In this document: in pieces, positions 50,450 to 58,544 of the stretch
How positions within the stretch are numbered: position 1 is the first letter of the stretch
Layout: every line of letters begins with the position of its first letter
From: DATGZH01 sp035297265
GTDB lineage: Bacteria > Actinomycetota > Acidimicrobiia > Acidimicrobiales > RAAP-2
DNA: 64,000 nt
Direction of reading: 5' to 3'
NCBI GenBank assembly: GCA_035297265.1
Contig: DATGZH010000019.1
Coordinates: 85,630-149,629, forward strand
Notes under the pieces: model-generated
The model's database searches: none
What the model was told of the DNA's origin: nothing
What the model saw: only the letters and a program-made list of their open reading frames with translations
Position numbers and translations under genes: made by a program

Positions 50450-51704
50450 CTACGGGAGCTCAGTAGCCGGCGCTGGGTAGTGGGTCAGGTTTCAAACCCT
50501 GCACAGGCCGAGCCTGTTGGGCCCTACCGGCCCTGAGGATGTTGCGAGCGGCGTTCACGTCGGCCTGGGCGGTATGCCCGCAGGACTGACATCGGAACTC
50601 CGCTTGAAGACGCCGGTTGTCCTGATCACAACTCCCACAGACCGAGCATGTGATCGAGCTGTAGCGGGGGTTGACGACGACCACTTGGCGACCAGCATCT
50701 TCCGCTTTGTAACCAAGGAACGTCACCAACTGGGCCCACCCGGCGTCATGGATGGAACGGTTCAATCCGGACTTGGCGGTCGCGCCGTTGGCCAAGAATC
50801 CGCCAGCTCCGTCACTTCGTGGCTTTGGTCGCCTGACCATCTGGCCGATGCGCAGGTCCTCGACGACGATGAGGTCGTAGCCGTTTACCAGGTACCTGCT
50901 CACCTGGTGGTGGAGATCCCTCCTTTGGTTGGCGACCTTTCGACGGGCCCGACCGACCGTCTCAGCCGCCCTCCGCCGGCGGTTTGAGCCGCTGCGTTTC
51001 CGCTGGAGGGACTGTTGGGCTCGGGCCAGCTCCTTGGCGGCCCTTCTTTCGTAGCGCCCCTTGGTTATGAGCTCGCCGTCGCTGGTCGCCACGAGGGCAC
51101 AGATCCCGAGGTCGATGCCGACCTCTCTCGCGGTCGATGGCAGCGGCTCGGCTGGGACTTCGACACAACGGACGCTCACGAACCAGCGGGTTCCTTCGCG
51201 CTTGACGGTAATCGCTTTGGGCACCCCACGGAGTGGCCGGTGCAAACGGAGCTTCACGGACCCGATACCAAAGAGCCTGAGACGCCGGGCGCTCTCGTCG
51301 AGCTTCCAGCCAGTTCCGTCCTCCCACTGGAGCGAGTCGAAGCGGGCCTTCGATCTAAAGCGCGGATATCCCGGCTTCCCGCCCTCCTGGCACCGGCGAC
51401 AGAAAGCAGAGAAGGCTCGGTCGAGACGTTTGAGCGTCCCCCGACAGACCACGACGCCGCAGCTCAGCAGTTCTGGACGGAGTCCGCGGAGCGAAGTCAG
51501 GGTCCGGCATTGGTCTATGTAGCTGACGGAACGACGCTCCCAGCGCCACGCTCCTCGTCGCTCCTCCAACGCAGCGTTGTACAGCTCGCATTGGAGGGCG
51601 AGCAGCGACTTAAGGGCCACCTGCTGACGGGAGGTCGGCTGGAGAAGGTAGCGAAAGGTTCGGCAGCGAGCCACGAGGGCGAAGGTACCGAAAGGGTGTG
51701 TCAC
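50450..51704 (-). mobile_element. IS605-type element remnant carrying tnpB only
   Basis: The unit consists of a tnpB and a 17-bp imperfect palindrome at 50450-50466 (CTAC..GAGCTC..GTAG) spanning its stop, a possible right-end or guide-RNA-scaffold structure. No TnpA is present. The left boundary is at or within the SDR stop codon. The segment has clearly lower GC than its neighbours, in keeping with acquisition. Confidence 0.6.
50460..51704 (-). CDS. tnpB: TnpB-family RNA-guided nuclease (IS605 OrfB-like transposon protein)
   Basis: 414 aa from GTG at 51704; GTG at 51674 is a likely native start (VARCRTFRYLLQPTSRQ). RuvC-like residues are intact: D198 (GIDLG), E282 (VVEDLRI), D382 (QADVNAARN). 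The zinc finger has C353, C356, C372 and C375. TnpB proteins are guided by a right-end-derived RNA to cut DNA next to a transposon-associated motif. Its start overlaps the SDR stop (GTGA). No TnpA is nearby, so mobility needs help in trans. Confidence 0.93.
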   Translation of the reverse strand: MTHPFGTFALVARCRTFRYLLQPTSRQQVALKSLLALQCELYNAALEERRGAWRWERRSVSYIDQCRTLTSLRGLRPELLSCGVVVCRGTLKRLDRAFSAFCRRCQEGGKPGYPRFRSKARFDSLQWEDGTGWKLDESARRLRLFGIGSVKLRLHRPLRGVPKAITVKREGTRWFVSVRCVEVPAEPLPSTAREVGIDLGICALVATSDGELITKGRYERRAAKELARAQQSLQRKRSGSNRRRRAAETVGRARRKVANQRRDLHHQVSRYLVNGYDLIVVEDLRIGQMVRRPKPRSDGAGGFLANGATAKSGLNRSIHDAGWAQLVTFLGYKAEDAGRQVVVVNPRYSSITCSVCGSCDQDNRRLQAEFRCQSCGHTAQADVNAARNILRAGRAQQARPVQGLKPDPLPSAGY

Positions 51705-52438
51705 CCATGTCCGGCGCTGCTGCCTCCGTCGACCACGAACTCGGCACCGTTGCAGTAGGAGGCCTCGTCGGAGGCGAGGAAGCAGACGAGGTGGGCCACC
51801 TCCTCGGGCTGGCCCGGGCGGGCCGTCGGGTAGGCGGCCCACATGCTCTCGGCCCCGGCCCGGGCGATGTCGATCATCGGCGTGTCGATCATCCCGGGGT
51901 GCACCGAGTTGACGCGGATCCCGTGGCGACCGAACTCGATGGCCGCCACCTTGGTCATCCCCCGCACCGCGAACTTGGAGGCGCCGTAGGCTGACATACC
52001 GGCGTAGCCCACCTGGCCGCCGACGGAGGAGATGTTGACGATCGACCCGCCACGGTCCTTCATGAGCGGGAGGACCGCCTTCATGCCGAGCCAGCAGCCC
52101 ACCTGGTTGACGGTCACGATGCGCAGGTACTGCTCGAGGGTCATGTCCTCGATGAGGGCCACCCGGAAGATGCCGGCGTTGTTCACGAGCACGTCGAGGC
52201 GGCCGAGGGTCTCGCCGATCCATCCGACCATCGCCGCCCAGTCGGCCTCGTCGGCCACGTCGAGGCGCCGGTAGTGGGTCCTCTCCCCGAGCTCGGCGGC
52301 CAGCGCCTCGCCGAGCTCGTCGCGCACGTCGGCGAGCACGACCGTCGCCCCCTCGGCCACGAACTGGCGGGCCTCGGCCTCGCCCTGCCCGCGGGCCGCC
52401 CCGGTGACGAGCACGACCCGGTCGTCGAAACGGCCCAC
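51701..52438 (-). CDS. Short-chain dehydrogenase/reductase (3-alpha/20-beta-HSD-like)
   Basis: 245 aa. TGAARGQG cofactor motif, acidic D in LADVRDE (NAD), NNAG, Ser in NISSVGG and YGASK (Tyr/Lys), and C-terminal YCNGAEFVVDGG typical of classical SDRs. GTG at 52438 directly abuts the sulfatase stop. The last residues and stop meet the TnpB start, so the transposon may have supplied the end of the gene. Probably in one operon with the sulfatase. Confidence 0.92.
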   Translation of the reverse strand: MGRFDDRVVLVTGAARGQGEAEARQFVAEGATVVLADVRDELGEALAAELGERTHYRRLDVADEADWAAMVGWIGETLGRLDVLVNNAGIFRVALIEDMTLEQYLRIVTVNQVGCWLGMKAVLPLMKDRGGSIVNISSVGGQVGYAGMSAYGASKFAVRGMTKVAAIEFGRHGIRVNSVHPGMIDTPMIDIARAGAESMWAAYPTARPGQPEEVAHLVCFLASDEASYCNGAEFVVDGGSSAGHG

Positions 52439-54748
52439 CTACTGCTCGGACATGATGGCCGTGAAGCGGGCCTCGGGGTCCACGACCACCCGGTCCTCGA
52501 CCGTCACCGTCGCCGAGTGGACGCGGGCGGTGCAGGGGAACGGGGCCTCGTAGCCGACGCCGATGGCCGGCCCGAGCTCGTAGCCGCACGTGAGGCCGGC
52601 GCCGTGGTTGTTGAAGGCCGAGGGCGTGAAGCGGGGGATCGGCCCCTCGGCCACCTCCCGGCCGTCGACGAGGAGCCGGCCGTGGCCCTGGTGCTCGGCC
52701 GTGCGGTCGAAGACGAAGGAGAGGGTGTGGCGGCCGGGCGGGACGACGTCGGTGGCCGCCACCGGGTAGCGCTCCTTGCCGTAGAGGTTGTGGACGTAGG
52801 TCAGCCGCCCGTCGAGGAGGTGGAGCGACCAGCCGCCGAGGGCCGAGCCCACGGCGAGCAGCACCCCTTCGGGCGGCGGGCCCTCGGGCACCGTGACGTC
52901 GGCGTCGACCCGGTGCGAGCGGTTGCGGGTGTCGACGCACACGGCCTCGGGGACCGGGGCGCCGCCCGGGTAGTAGATGAACGTGTGACGGGGCCGGCGG
53001 TGGTCGGGCTTCGGGTTGAGGATCGTCCAGAGGACCCGGTTGTCGAGCGGGAGCACCTGGTGGCGCTCGGCCTCTTCCCACCAGCGGGCCACCATGGCCG
53101 CGAGCCGCTCGGGCTCCTTCCCGGCGAGGTCCTCGGTCTCGGAGAGGTCCTCGTCGACGTGGTAGAGCTCCCAGGGGTCGTCGTCGAACGGCGTGTTCAT
53201 GTCGATCCCGTCGTTGTAGAGCGGGCCGATGGGCTTGAACGTCACCGCCTTCCAGCCCTCGTGGTGGAGGGCCCGGGAGCCGAACATCTCGAAGTACTGC
53301 GTCGTGTGGCGGGCCGGGGCCCGGGCCCCCTCGTCGCCGAGGAGGTAGGCGAAGCTCGTGCCGTCGATCGGCCGCTGCGGGACGTAGCCGAGGCGGTCCG
53401 GCGCCTCGATCCCGATCAGCTCGAGGAGCGTCGGCGCCACGTCGATGGCGTGGGCGAACTGGCGTCGCACGCCGCCGCCGGCCGCGCCGAACCGGGCCGG
53501 CCGGGCCACGATGCACGGGTCGCAGACCCCGCCCTCGTGCACCTCGCGCTTCCAGCGCTTGAACGGCGTGTTGCCGGCCATCGTCCAGCCCCACGGGTAG
53601 TTGTTGTGGGCGCTCGGCCCGCCGAGCTCGTCGATGCGGGCCCGGAGCTCCTCGGGGGTCGACCAGTCCATGTTCACGAGGCGGACGTCGTTGATCGAGC
53701 CTTGCTTGCCGCCTTCGGCGCTCGCCCCGTTGTCCGACACGAGCACGATCACCGTGTTGTCGAGGTCGCCGGTCGTGGCCAGGAACTCGAGCAGCCGACC
53801 GATCTGGGCGTCGGTGTAGGAGAGGAACCCGGCGAAGCACTCCATGAAGCGGGCCGCCACCCGCTGGTCGGCTGGGTCGAGGTCGTCCCAGGCCGGGACC
53901 CACGGCGGGCGCGGCGAGAGCCGGGTGCCGGGCGGGACGACGCCCCGCTCGAGCTGCCGGGCGAACGTCTCGTCGCGCCAGGCGTCCCAGCCCTTGTCGA
54001 AGTGGCCCCGGTAGCGGTCGATCCACTCCTTCGGGGCGTGGTGAGGGGAGTGGCAGGCGCCGGTGCAGAAGTAGAGGAAGAACGGCTGGTCCACGTCGAC
54101 CGCCCGGAGGTCGCCCACGAAGCGGACGGCCTGGTCGGCCAGGTCCGCGCTCAGGTGGTAGCCCTCCTCGATGCTCTTGTTCGGGAACGTGGCGTGGTTG
54201 TCCTCGTAGAGCGAGGGCACGAACTGGTGGGTCTCGCCGCCGTGGAACCCGTACCAGCGCTGGAACCCCCGACCGACCGGCCACGAGTCGCGCGGCGCCG
54301 CCATGTGGGTCTCGTCGTCCGGCGTGAGGTGCCACTTGCCGACGGCGAGGGTGGCGTAGCCCCGGTCGGCCAGGATCTCCGAGAGGAAGCCGTTCTCCCG
54401 GGGGATGATCCCGTTGTAGCCGGGGTAGCCCATGGCGAGGTCGGCGATGCGACCCATGCCGTTGTTGTGGTGGTTGCGCCCGGTGAGGAGGCACGCCCGG
54501 GTCGGTGAGCAGAGGGCGGTCGTATGGAAGTTGGCGAGCTGCACCCCGCGCCCGGCGAGACCGTCGATGTTCGGCGTCGCGATGTCCGAGCCGTAGCACC
54601 CCAGCTGGGCGAAGCCCACGTCGTCGAGCACGAAGAGCACGACGTTGGGCGCGCCCTCCGGCGCCCGGGCCACCTCGGGCCACCAGGGCTCCGAGTCCCG
54701 CCAGTCCCGTCCGATGACGCCGCCGTAGCCATGTGGAGAAGAGGCCAT
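52439..54748 (-). CDS. Arylsulfatase-type sulfatase
   Basis: 769 aa. NVVLFVLDDVGFAQLGCYGS supplies metal aspartates; the formylglycine signature is CSPTRACLLTGR with C80. The alkaline-phosphatase-like core is followed by a C-terminal beta domain (GGWSLHLLDGRLTYVHN). The Cys requires a formylglycine-generating enzyme, not present here. It hydrolyses sulfate esters. No signal peptide is visible, so it may be cytosolic. ATG at 54748. The gene leads the SDR. Confidence 0.95.
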   Translation of the reverse strand: MASSPHGYGGVIGRDWRDSEPWWPEVARAPEGAPNVVLFVLDDVGFAQLGCYGSDIATPNIDGLAGRGVQLANFHTTALCSPTRACLLTGRNHHNNGMGRIADLAMGYPGYNGIIPRENGFLSEILADRGYATLAVGKWHLTPDDETHMAAPRDSWPVGRGFQRWYGFHGGETHQFVPSLYEDNHATFPNKSIEEGYHLSADLADQAVRFVGDLRAVDVDQPFFLYFCTGACHSPHHAPKEWIDRYRGHFDKGWDAWRDETFARQLERGVVPPGTRLSPRPPWVPAWDDLDPADQRVAARFMECFAGFLSYTDAQIGRLLEFLATTGDLDNTVIVLVSDNGASAEGGKQGSINDVRLVNMDWSTPEELRARIDELGGPSAHNNYPWGWTMAGNTPFKRWKREVHEGGVCDPCIVARPARFGAAGGGVRRQFAHAIDVAPTLLELIGIEAPDRLGYVPQRPIDGTSFAYLLGDEGARAPARHTTQYFEMFGSRALHHEGWKAVTFKPIGPLYNDGIDMNTPFDDDPWELYHVDEDLSETEDLAGKEPERLAAMVARWWEEAERHQVLPLDNRVLWTILNPKPDHRRPRHTFIYYPGGAPVPEAVCVDTRNRSHRVDADVTVPEGPPPEGVLLAVGSALGGWSLHLLDGRLTYVHNLYGKERYPVAATDVVPPGRHTLSFVFDRTAEHQGHGRLLVDGREVAEGPIPRFTPSAFNNHGAGLTCGYELGPAIGVGYEAPFPCTARVHSATVTVEDRVVVDPEARFTAIMSEQ

Positions 54749-54799
54749 GGATCCTTCCTACTCAAAACTCGGTTGGCCGACCAGTGCCAGCGCCGGCGT

Positions 54800-55609
54800 T
54801 CACGCGCCGTCGACGGCGCGGAGGAAGCCGCCCACCACCTCGTTCCAGGCCGCCGGGTCCTCGAAGTAGGGGGAGTGGCCGCACCCCGCGAGGACGTGGA
54901 GCTCCGCCCCGAGGGCCTCGGCCAGGACGGCCATGGCCGCCGGGCGGACGAGACGGTCGTCGTCGCCGACCACGAGCGTGACCGGGAGCGCCAGCGAGGC
55001 GAGCTCGCCCAGCTCGACGCTCGTCTCGCCGATGCGGCGGAACATCTCCTCGTCGGGGGCCTTGTCGCCGAAGCTCGAGATCTGCTGGTAGAGGACGGCC
55101 CGCTCGGGGTACTGGCGCACGAAGCGGTCGCCGAGGGCCGGGTGGGGGAGGGCCGACCCCGGGCCCCGGGCCGCCGAGACCCGGCCGACCGATTCGGCCA
55201 GCAACCGGTTGATCTCCGGCGCCCGCACGCCGGCCGGCGTGTCGGTGAGGACGAGCGAGCGCAGGCGGTCGCCGTGGGCGAGAGCCGTCCCGAGGGCCAC
55301 CCAGCCGCCCATCGACTGGCCGACGAGGTGGGTCCGCTCCAGGCCGAGCTCGTCGAGGAGGACGAGGAGGTCGTCGACCGCCGGCCCGGGCCCGAAGACC
55401 CCGGTCTTGCGGGTCGAGTTGCCGAAGCCCCGCTGGTCCCACGTCACCACCCGGTGGTGCTCGGAGAGCGGCCCGACCTGCTGCCACCAGATGGCGTGGT
55501 TGCCGCCGAGGCCGTGGCAGAGGACGACGGGGGTGCCCTCCCCGGTCACCTCGTAGTAGATGCGCTCCCCGCCGCTCGCCACGTAGCCGGTCGTCCGCTC
55601 GCCGCTCAC
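54800..55609 (-). CDS. Alpha/beta hydrolase
   Basis: 269 aa. HG oxyanion stretch LCHGLGGNHAIWW, nucleophile S99 in GQSMGG, acid Asp in VVGDDDRLV and His in GCGHSPYF. It resembles esterases and ring-cleavage-product (MhpC/BphD-like) hydrolases. GTG at 55609. It precedes the sulfatase by 51 bases, and a GCATTTCT element (55684-55677) lies about 70 bases upstream of its start. Confidence 0.9.
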   Translation of the reverse strand: MSGERTTGYVASGGERIYYEVTGEGTPVVLCHGLGGNHAIWWQQVGPLSEHHRVVTWDQRGFGNSTRKTGVFGPGPAVDDLLVLLDELGLERTHLVGQSMGGWVALGTALAHGDRLRSLVLTDTPAGVRAPEINRLLAESVGRVSAARGPGSALPHPALGDRFVRQYPERAVLYQQISSFGDKAPDEEMFRRIGETSVELGELASLALPVTLVVGDDDRLVRPAAMAVLAEALGAELHVLAGCGHSPYFEDPAAWNEVVGGFLRAVDGA

Positions 55610-55676
55610 GTCGACCCCGTCATGGCGCGCTGCACCGCCGGGACGCTACCCGCCCGCTGCCGACCGGGCCTGGGCG

Positions 55677-55686
55677 AGAAATGCCG
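55677..55686 (-). promoter_or_regulatory. GCATTTCT element upstream of alpha/beta hydrolase
   Basis: On the minus strand it reads CGGCATTTCTCGCCC. The same core recurs upstream of the Xre gene and twice upstream of the amidase, always on the coding strand of the following gene. Function unknown. Confidence 0.35.
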
Positions 55687-55694
55687 GGTTCGGC

Positions 55695-55719
55695 TGTCGA
55701 TGGCGGCGGATCCGTTCGT
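55695..55719 (+). promoter_or_regulatory. Putative ECF42 promoter of the second DGPF gene
   Basis: TGTCGA (55695-55700), 16 bases, then CGT (55717-55719), 52 bases before the DGPF start. It shares CCGTTCGT with the first locus. Promoter role inferred from the shared pattern. Confidence 0.55.
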
Positions 55720-55771
55720 GTAGAGGGTGACAGAGGCCGGCGGGGCGCCGGTAGCGTCAGGAGGCAGAACC

Positions 55772-56128
55772 ATGAAGCAGTACCTGCTCAGCATCTACCA
55801 GCCCGACGGCGACCCTCCGCCGCCGGCCGACCTGCAGCGCATCATGCGCGACGTCGACGCCGTCCGCCAGGAGCTGCAGGCCGCCGGGGCCTTCGTCTTC
55901 TCCGACGGCCTCTACCCGCCGACCACCGCCACGGTGCTCCGGGTCGAGGGCGAGGACGTGCTCATGACCGACGGTCCCTACGTGGAGGGGAAGGAGCACC
56001 TCGGCGGCTGCTGCATCATCACGGCGCCGGACCTCGACGCCGCGCTCGGCTGGGGCAAGAAGATGGCCCGGGCCACGACGCTCCCGATCGAGGTGCGTCC
56101 GTTCCGCAGCGGCGACCGCCCGGCCTAG
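55772..56128 (+). CDS. DGPF/YCII-domain protein, second copy
   Basis: 118 aa. The YCII fold with MTDGPYVEGKEHLGGCCIIT and the ending IEVRPFRSG; the signature Phe is Tyr here. ATG at 55772 has AGGAGG upstream and is preferred to GTG at 55727. It precedes a second ECF42-like sigma gene by 9 bases, repeating the 20-kb locus, though on the opposite strand. Confidence 0.9.
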   Translation: MKQYLLSIYQPDGDPPPPADLQRIMRDVDAVRQELQAAGAFVFSDGLYPPTTATVLRVEGEDVLMTDGPYVEGKEHLGGCCIITAPDLDAALGWGKKMARATTLPIEVRPFRSGDRPA

Positions 56129-56137
56129 CCCACCGCC

Positions 56138-57379
56138 ATGGCCGGCCCCACCGCCGCCGAGATCGAACGGGTCTTCCGCGAGGAGTACGGCCGGGCCGTG
56201 GCGGTGCTCGTCCGGGTCTTCGGCGACATCGACGTGGCCGAGGAGGCGGTCCAGGAGGCGTTCGCCGTGGCCTCGGCCAAGTGGCCCGACGAGGGGCTCC
56301 CGCCGAGCCCGGCCGGGTGGATCATCACGACGGCCCGTCGCCGGGCCATCGACCGCCTCCGCCGGGAGGGCCGGCGGGAGGACCGTCAGCTCGAAGCGGT
56401 GCGGCTGGCCGACGGCGACGAGGAGGCGGCGGCCCCGCCCGAGGAAGAGGGTCCGGTGCGCGACGACCGGTTGCGGCTCGTCTTCACCTGTTGTCACCCG
56501 GCCCTCGCCGTGCCGGCCCGGGTGGCGCTCACGCTCCGCCTGCTGGGCGGGCTGCGCACGCCCGAGATCGCCCGGGCCTTCCTCGTGCCCGAGGCCACGA
56601 TGGCCCAGCGCCTGGTCCGGGCCAAGGGGAAGATCCGCGACGCCGGCATCCCGTTCCGGGTCCCCGACGAGGCCGAGCTGCCCGAGCGGTTGACGGCCGT
56701 GCTCGCCGTCGTCTACCTCGTCTTCAACGAGGGCCACACGGCGAGCGCCGGCGAGCGGCTCGGCCGGGAGGACCTGGCGGCCGAGGCCATCCGGCTGGGC
56801 CGGCTGCTCGTCGAGCTCATGCCCGAGGAGCCCGAGGTCCTCGGGCTCCTCGCCCTGATGCTCCTCACCGAGTCACGCCGGGCCACCCGGACCGGCCCTT
56901 CCGGGGAGCTCGTCCTCCTCGCCGACCAGGACCGCCGCCGCTGGGACCCGGTCCTCGTGGCCGAGGGCCAGGCCATCGTGCGCCTGTGCCTCCGGCGGGG
57001 CCGGCCCGGCTCCTACCAGGTGCAGGCGGCGATCAACGCCGTGCACAGCGCGGCGCCGACGATGGCCGACACCGACTGGGGCCAGGTCCGCCAGCTCTAC
57101 GACCTCCTCATCGTGCTCGACCCGAGCCCGGTCGTGGCCCTGCACCGGGCGGTGGCCGTGGCCGAGCTGGAGGGCCCAGCCGCCGCCCTCCGCGTGGTCG
57201 ACGAGCTCGACCTCGACCGTTACTACCTCTTCCACGCGGTGCGCGCCGACCTCCTCCGCCGCCTCGAACGGCTCGACGAGGCCGGCGCGGCCTACGAGGC
57301 GGCGATGGCCCGCACCGACAACGAGACCGAGCGGGCCTTCCTGCGTCAGCGCCGCGACGAGGTCGTCGGCGCCCGCTGA
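56138..57379 (+). CDS. ECF sigma factor, ECF42-like with C-terminal extension, second copy
   Basis: 413 aa. Region 2: VFREEYGRAVAVLVRVFGDI, then VAEEAVQEAFAVASAKWP; region 4: LGGLRTPEIARAFLVPEATM. A helical TPR-like C-terminal part of about 220 residues includes VPDEAELPERLTAVLAVVYL and FNEGHTASAG. No anti-sigma gene is adjacent, as usual for ECF42; the extension probably controls activity. ATG at 56138. It is a diverged paralogue of the sigma factor near 20 kb. Confidence 0.92.
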   Translation: MAGPTAAEIERVFREEYGRAVAVLVRVFGDIDVAEEAVQEAFAVASAKWPDEGLPPSPAGWIITTARRRAIDRLRREGRREDRQLEAVRLADGDEEAAAPPEEEGPVRDDRLRLVFTCCHPALAVPARVALTLRLLGGLRTPEIARAFLVPEATMAQRLVRAKGKIRDAGIPFRVPDEAELPERLTAVLAVVYLVFNEGHTASAGERLGREDLAAEAIRLGRLLVELMPEEPEVLGLLALMLLTESRRATRTGPSGELVLLADQDRRRWDPVLVAEGQAIVRLCLRRGRPGSYQVQAAINAVHSAAPTMADTDWGQVRQLYDLLIVLDPSPVVALHRAVAVAELEGPAAALRVVDELDLDRYYLFHAVRADLLRRLERLDEAGAAYEAAMARTDNETERAFLRQRRDEVVGAR

Positions 57380-57394
57380 CACGGGCGACTCCGT

Positions 57395-58090
57395 TCAGAA
57401 CACCCGCAGGTGGAACTGGCGGGCCACCCGGCGCAACTCGGGCGTCGAGGCGAAGATGGCCCGGCGCTCGAGCTCGGCCAGCGCCACGTCACTGAACACC
57501 GCCCAGCACTCCCAGTCGCCGAGGCGCGAGACGTAGCAGACCCCGCCGAGCGTCACCCAACGGCCACCCACGTCGAGCAGGTGGCCGGCCGTCCACTCGG
57601 CTACGAGCCGGCTGACCCGGCGGTCGCCGCCACGCACCGCGGCCACGTCGAGCTGCTCGACCCCGAGCCCGTGGAGCTCGCTCGCCAGCTGCTCCTCCAA
57701 GAACCGGTGGGTGGCGGGGGCGTCGACGTCGAGGAAGACGACCGGCTCGGCCACCCGGACCCGCACCGCCAGCCGCCGGCGGCGCCAGTCGGCCGGCACC
57801 GACGAGGGCGGCATGAAGCCCCGCCGCTCCCACTCCTTGTCCCGTCGGAGCTCGGCCAGCACGGCTGTTGAGGGGCGGAAGCGGGCGAGGGTCTCGGCGA
57901 AGCAGCCCTCGAGTTCGGTGGCCAGGTAGACGACGCCGAACTCGACCACGTCATAGCGGTTGCCCGCGTTGGCCAGCCCGACGTCCCCGGGGTCGAGGCG
58001 GCTGGGCCGGAGCGGGTCGTCGGCCCGCCCGACCCGCCAGAGGCCGCGGGCCGGCGGGTAGGCGACGATGGGGCCGTCGGGCTCAGCCAC
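57395..58090 (-). CDS. RES-domain toxin (NAD-degrading family)
   Basis: 231 aa. RES fold with ARGLWRVGRADDPLRPSRL, FGVVYLATELEGCFAETLAR and the core strands to the C-terminus (YVSRLGDWECWAVFSD). RES toxins such as MbcT deplete NAD by phosphorolysis or hydrolysis. GTG at 58090 overlaps the antitoxin stop by 8 bases. It converges on the sigma gene with a 15-base gap. The N-terminal Pro-rich residues before ARGLW are short. Confidence 0.88.
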   Translation of the reverse strand: MAEPDGPIVAYPPARGLWRVGRADDPLRPSRLDPGDVGLANAGNRYDVVEFGVVYLATELEGCFAETLARFRPSTAVLAELRRDKEWERRGFMPPSSVPADWRRRRLAVRVRVAEPVVFLDVDAPATHRFLEEQLASELHGLGVEQLDVAAVRGGDRRVSRLVAEWTAGHLLDVGGRWVTLGGVCYVSRLGDWECWAVFSDVALAELERRAIFASTPELRRVARQFHLRVF

Positions 58091-58463
58091 CGGCCACGAA
58101 GGACCGGGCCGCGGCCATCACCTCCTGGAGACGCCCGGCCGCGATGGCCTCGGCCGGGGATGTGTCGTCGAGCTGGGGGTTGAGCCCGATGAACCAGGCC
58201 CGGACGGTGTGGGGGGACTCGGCCGAGAGCACGAGCTGGAACACCTGGTAGGCGGTGCGCAACCGCACCTCGGCGTCGTGGTGCGGGGCGTGCTTGCCCT
58301 GGGCCCAGCGGCCCACGCCCTTCGGGTCGGCGATCCCGGCCAGGAGGGCGGTCAGGCGCTGGCCCAGGTTCTCCTGCAAGAACGCCGCGATGTCGGCCAC
58401 GTCGAGTTCGGCCGTGCGCCGGTGGGCGGTCGCTGCGGCGCTGGCCGTCCTGGTCTGGCTCAC
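58083..58463 (-). CDS. Xre/MbcA/ParS-type antitoxin
   Basis: 126 aa. The HTH-like part reads AAFLQENLGQRLTALLAG, then PKGVGRWAQGKHAPHH; the C-terminal toxin-binding domain has FQLVLSAESPHTVRAWFIGL, then NPQLDDTSPAEAIAAG. This is the usual partner of RES toxins; it neutralises the toxin and represses the operon. GTG at 58463 follows GGAGGTGTGAG. Confidence 0.9.
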   Translation of the reverse strand: MSQTRTASAAATAHRRTAELDVADIAAFLQENLGQRLTALLAGIADPKGVGRWAQGKHAPHHDAEVRLRTAYQVFQLVLSAESPHTVRAWFIGLNPQLDDTSPAEAIAAGRLQEVMAAARSFVAGG

Positions 58464-58497
58464 CTCACACCTCCAGATACGCCCCGGTTTCCCTACT

Positions 58498-58507
58498 AGA
58501 AATGCTA
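58498..58507 (-). promoter_or_regulatory. TAGCATTTCT element upstream of Xre/RES operon
   Basis: It reads TAGCATTTCT on the minus strand, about 35 bases before the antitoxin start. It could serve as a -10 (TAGCAT) or as the antitoxin operator. It recurs upstream of the amidase. Confidence 0.4.
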
Positions 58508-58544
58508 CCTGTTGTGCCCCCCGGGTCGTGCCGCCCGGAGGATC

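Noticed and set aside
50460..54683. One continuous minus-strand frame of about 1400 codons across tnpB, SDR and sulfatase
   Set aside because: Only the tnpB part is protein-like. The rest is an Arg/Gly/Pro-rich shadow of the SDR and sulfatase, which have clear motifs in other frames.
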